Part shown: positions 62,050 through 64,000 of the stretch, in pieces
How the letters are laid out: each line of letters starts with the position of its first letter
How positions within the stretch are numbered: position 1 is the first letter of the stretch
NCBI GenBank assembly: GCA_963921825.1
Contig: OY997594.1
Location: 57,397,675-57,461,674 of the forward strand
DNA: 64,000 bases
Direction of reading: 5' to 3'
Origin: Erodium maritimum
Lineage: Eukaryota > Streptophyta > Magnoliopsida > Geraniales > Geraniaceae
Notes under the pieces: model-generated
Told to the model about the DNA's origin: nothing
Seen by the model: only the letters and a program-made list of their open reading frames with translations
The model's database searches: none
Translations under genes and position numbers: made by a program

Positions 62050-62199
62050 GTAAGAACGATACTTGTGAATGGAAGAACAAAAACTAGAGAGAACAAGAGA
62101 ATATGGAGAGAGTAGAAAATAGAATATTATTGATTATTTCATCCTTTACAATGACCTCTATTTATAGGCTCATAATCATAGAACGAATTTGATCCGATC
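62050..62199 (-). mobile_element. Part of the 3' LTR of a copia element
   Basis: Minus strand has CCTATAAATAGAGG (about 62168-62155) and a leader rich in TCTCTCC just after the RNase H stop, so this is probably U3/R. Ends were not found. Confidence 0.45.
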
Positions 62200-64000
62200 T
62201 TAGGAAGTTTTAGGAAGCGCTTTAGTGAACAAATCTGCAAGATTGTCACAAGAACGAATTTGACAAACATCAATATCTCCTTTTTGATGAAGTTCATGAG
62301 TAAAGAAGAACTTAGGAGAAATGTATTTCGTTCTATCTCCTTTGATTAGCCTCCTTTGATCTGAGTAAAGTTGTATTGTACTTCCTTTATTTATTGCAAG
62401 ATCGTATGATTCTCGGATATGATGGATCAAAGACCTTAGCCATATACATTCACGACTTGCTTCATAAAGAGCTGTCAACTCAGCGTGATTTGAAGAAGTG
62501 GCTGTAAGGGTCTGTTTTGTTGAGCGTCAAGATATAGCGGTGTCACCATATGTAAATACATGCCAAGTTTGTGACCACTCTTTGTGGGGATCAAATAAAT
62601 ATTTGGCATCAACCATATCCAATCAATTCAGACTTCGGGTCTTTTGAATAAAATAACCCCATATCTAATGTTCCTCGAAGATATCTTTAAAATTTGTTTG
62701 ACACCAGCCCAATGTCTTTGAGTTGGAGAAGAACTAAATATTGCTAGAAAATTAACTAGAAAATAGTATATCACGACGAGTGCAATTAGCAAGATACATT
62801 AACACCCCAATGTTACTAAGATATGGCATTTCGGGACCAATATATGGTATTTCGGGGCCATGGAGTTCTTCTTCTTCCCGGGGGCGAAATGAATCATTTT
62901 TCACATCAAGTGATCGAACAACCATAGGGGAACTCAAAGGATGTGAATTATCCATATTTAATTGTTTAAAGATCTTCTCAATATATGATGACCGGTGAAC
63001 AAAAAATCCCTCTTCGACAAATGTTCAATTTAAAGGCCGATACAAAATTTTGTTTTCCCAAGTCTTTCATTTCGAATTCACTTTTCAAGTATTTCATCGT
63101 CTCTACAATTTTATCATGCATTCCAATGATGTTCAAATCATCAACATAAACCGCGACGATGAAAAATCCGGTTTTCGTCCGTTTAATAAAAACACATAGA
63201 CATATTTTATTGTTGATGTATCCTTCTTTTAAAGGGTATTCACTGAGACAATGATACCACATTCGACCAGATTGTTTTAGCCATTACAAAGATCTTTAGA
63301 GCTTTATTGAGTACATTTCTTAAGATTTTGAGATGCATGCTTCAGGCATTTGCAATCCTTCAAGTACTTTTATGTAAATGTCATTATCAAGTGACCCATA
63401 ATAAGAAAGAAAAATAAATTAAAATAAAACAAAATAAATAAATAAATAAAAAGAAGTAAAATCTGAGTGTGATTGCATCCATAACCGGTGAATATGTCTC
63501 TTCATAATCAATTCATGGTCGTTGTGAAAATCCTTGTGCGACGAGTCTAGCTTTGTATCTTACGGCCTCGTTTTTATCATTTCTTTTACGCACAAATACC
63601 CATTTATATCCTACGGGTTTGACATCTTCAGGTGTCTGGACTACAGGTCCGAATACTTGGCGTTTATTAAGTGAATTCAATTATGTCTCAATGACATTTT
63701 TCCATTTCAGCCAATCATTTCTTCATCGGTATTCACTGACCGATCTTGGTTCATGATCCTCGTTTTCTTATGAAATATCTAATGCAAATGCATGTGCAAA
63801 TATATCATCCACAATAACTTCTTTTCTATTCCATCTTTCACCTTAAGTGACATAGTTAATCGAGATCTCTTTATTGTCATCTTTTCCAGGTGTGTAATCA
63901 TCTTTTGAAGACGTCTCTTCATTTATCACATTTTTCTTGTTCTTCGGGAATTGTGATATCATTTGATGTACCAACTTGCTGAACTTGTTCCTTTCTTTTT
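62200..64000 (-). pseudogene. Ty1/copia pol remnant: RNase H and reverse transcriptase (runs off window)
   Basis: 62200-62478 ends the RNase H (ALYEASRECIWLRSLIHHIR, DRTKYISPKFFFTHELHQ, LADLFTKALP). 62752-62955 (IGVLMYLANCTRRDILF) and 62978-63262 (catalytic YVDDLNIIG) are reverse transcriptase. 63500-63640 gives the N-terminal [11 protein letters not shown] region with a stop. Several frame breaks. The rest of pol and gag lie beyond 64000. It differs from the copia copies at 18856 and 29760. Confidence 0.88.

Overview
This is nuclear DNA from a flowering plant, most likely a eudicot. The genes have GT-AG introns, and the three intact ones closely match known plant proteins. Most of the rest is transposable-element sequence of many kinds, much of it nested. 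I cannot name the species. I found no CRISPR array, operon, rRNA gene or convincing tRNA gene.

Three host genes can be read end to end with no frame breaks. (1) 9824-16463, minus: plastid cystathionine beta-lyase (methionine biosynthesis), 13 exons, about 472 residues. (2) 25028-27929, plus: tubulin-folding cofactor B (alpha-tubulin folding), 8 exons, 243 residues. (3) 38336-39747, minus: FIS1 (tail-anchored factor for mitochondrial and peroxisomal fission), 5 exons, 167 residues. They share no pathway; they are unrelated housekeeping genes separated by retroelements.

Layout. 1-2362: end of a large solo LTR. 2363-9065: LINE remains interrupted by a hAT MITE (8-bp duplication) and another copy of the large solo LTR (4368-7531, perfect 5-bp duplication). 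9066-17050: the lyase gene with a 1.5-kb Mutator-like element in intron 4, a near-perfect 60-bp hairpin in intron 10 and a MITE upstream. 17050-24130: a decayed Ty1/copia element on the minus strand whose reverse transcriptase was split by a solo LTR of its own family. 24130-28490: cofactor B and flanks. 28490-37100: a Mutator-like MITE, then a nest in which a copia element sits in a gypsy gag and a large solo LTR sits in the copia gag zinc knuckle. 37110-39750: a palindromic MITE and FIS1. 39750-49880: LINE remains, MITEs, another large solo LTR and a tRNA-like SINE candidate. 49880-56360: non-coding DNA with a foldback element carrying a GTTGATAAAA minisatellite. 56361-61094: a tandem LTR-internal-LTR-internal-LTR array of a non-autonomous retroelement, with a hAT insertion. 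62050-64000: the 3' half of another minus-strand copia element that runs off the window.

I see no clearly new biochemical system. The observations most worth checking are the hairpin in the lyase intron, the GC-rich cargo of the intronic Mutator-like element, the hypervariable minisatellites at one fixed place in a solo-LTR family, the tandem protease-only retroelement, and a LINE-type ORF1 with RRM and AT-hook but no reverse transcriptase beside it. All splice coordinates were read by eye from splice sites, frame continuity and family knowledge; no alignment was run.
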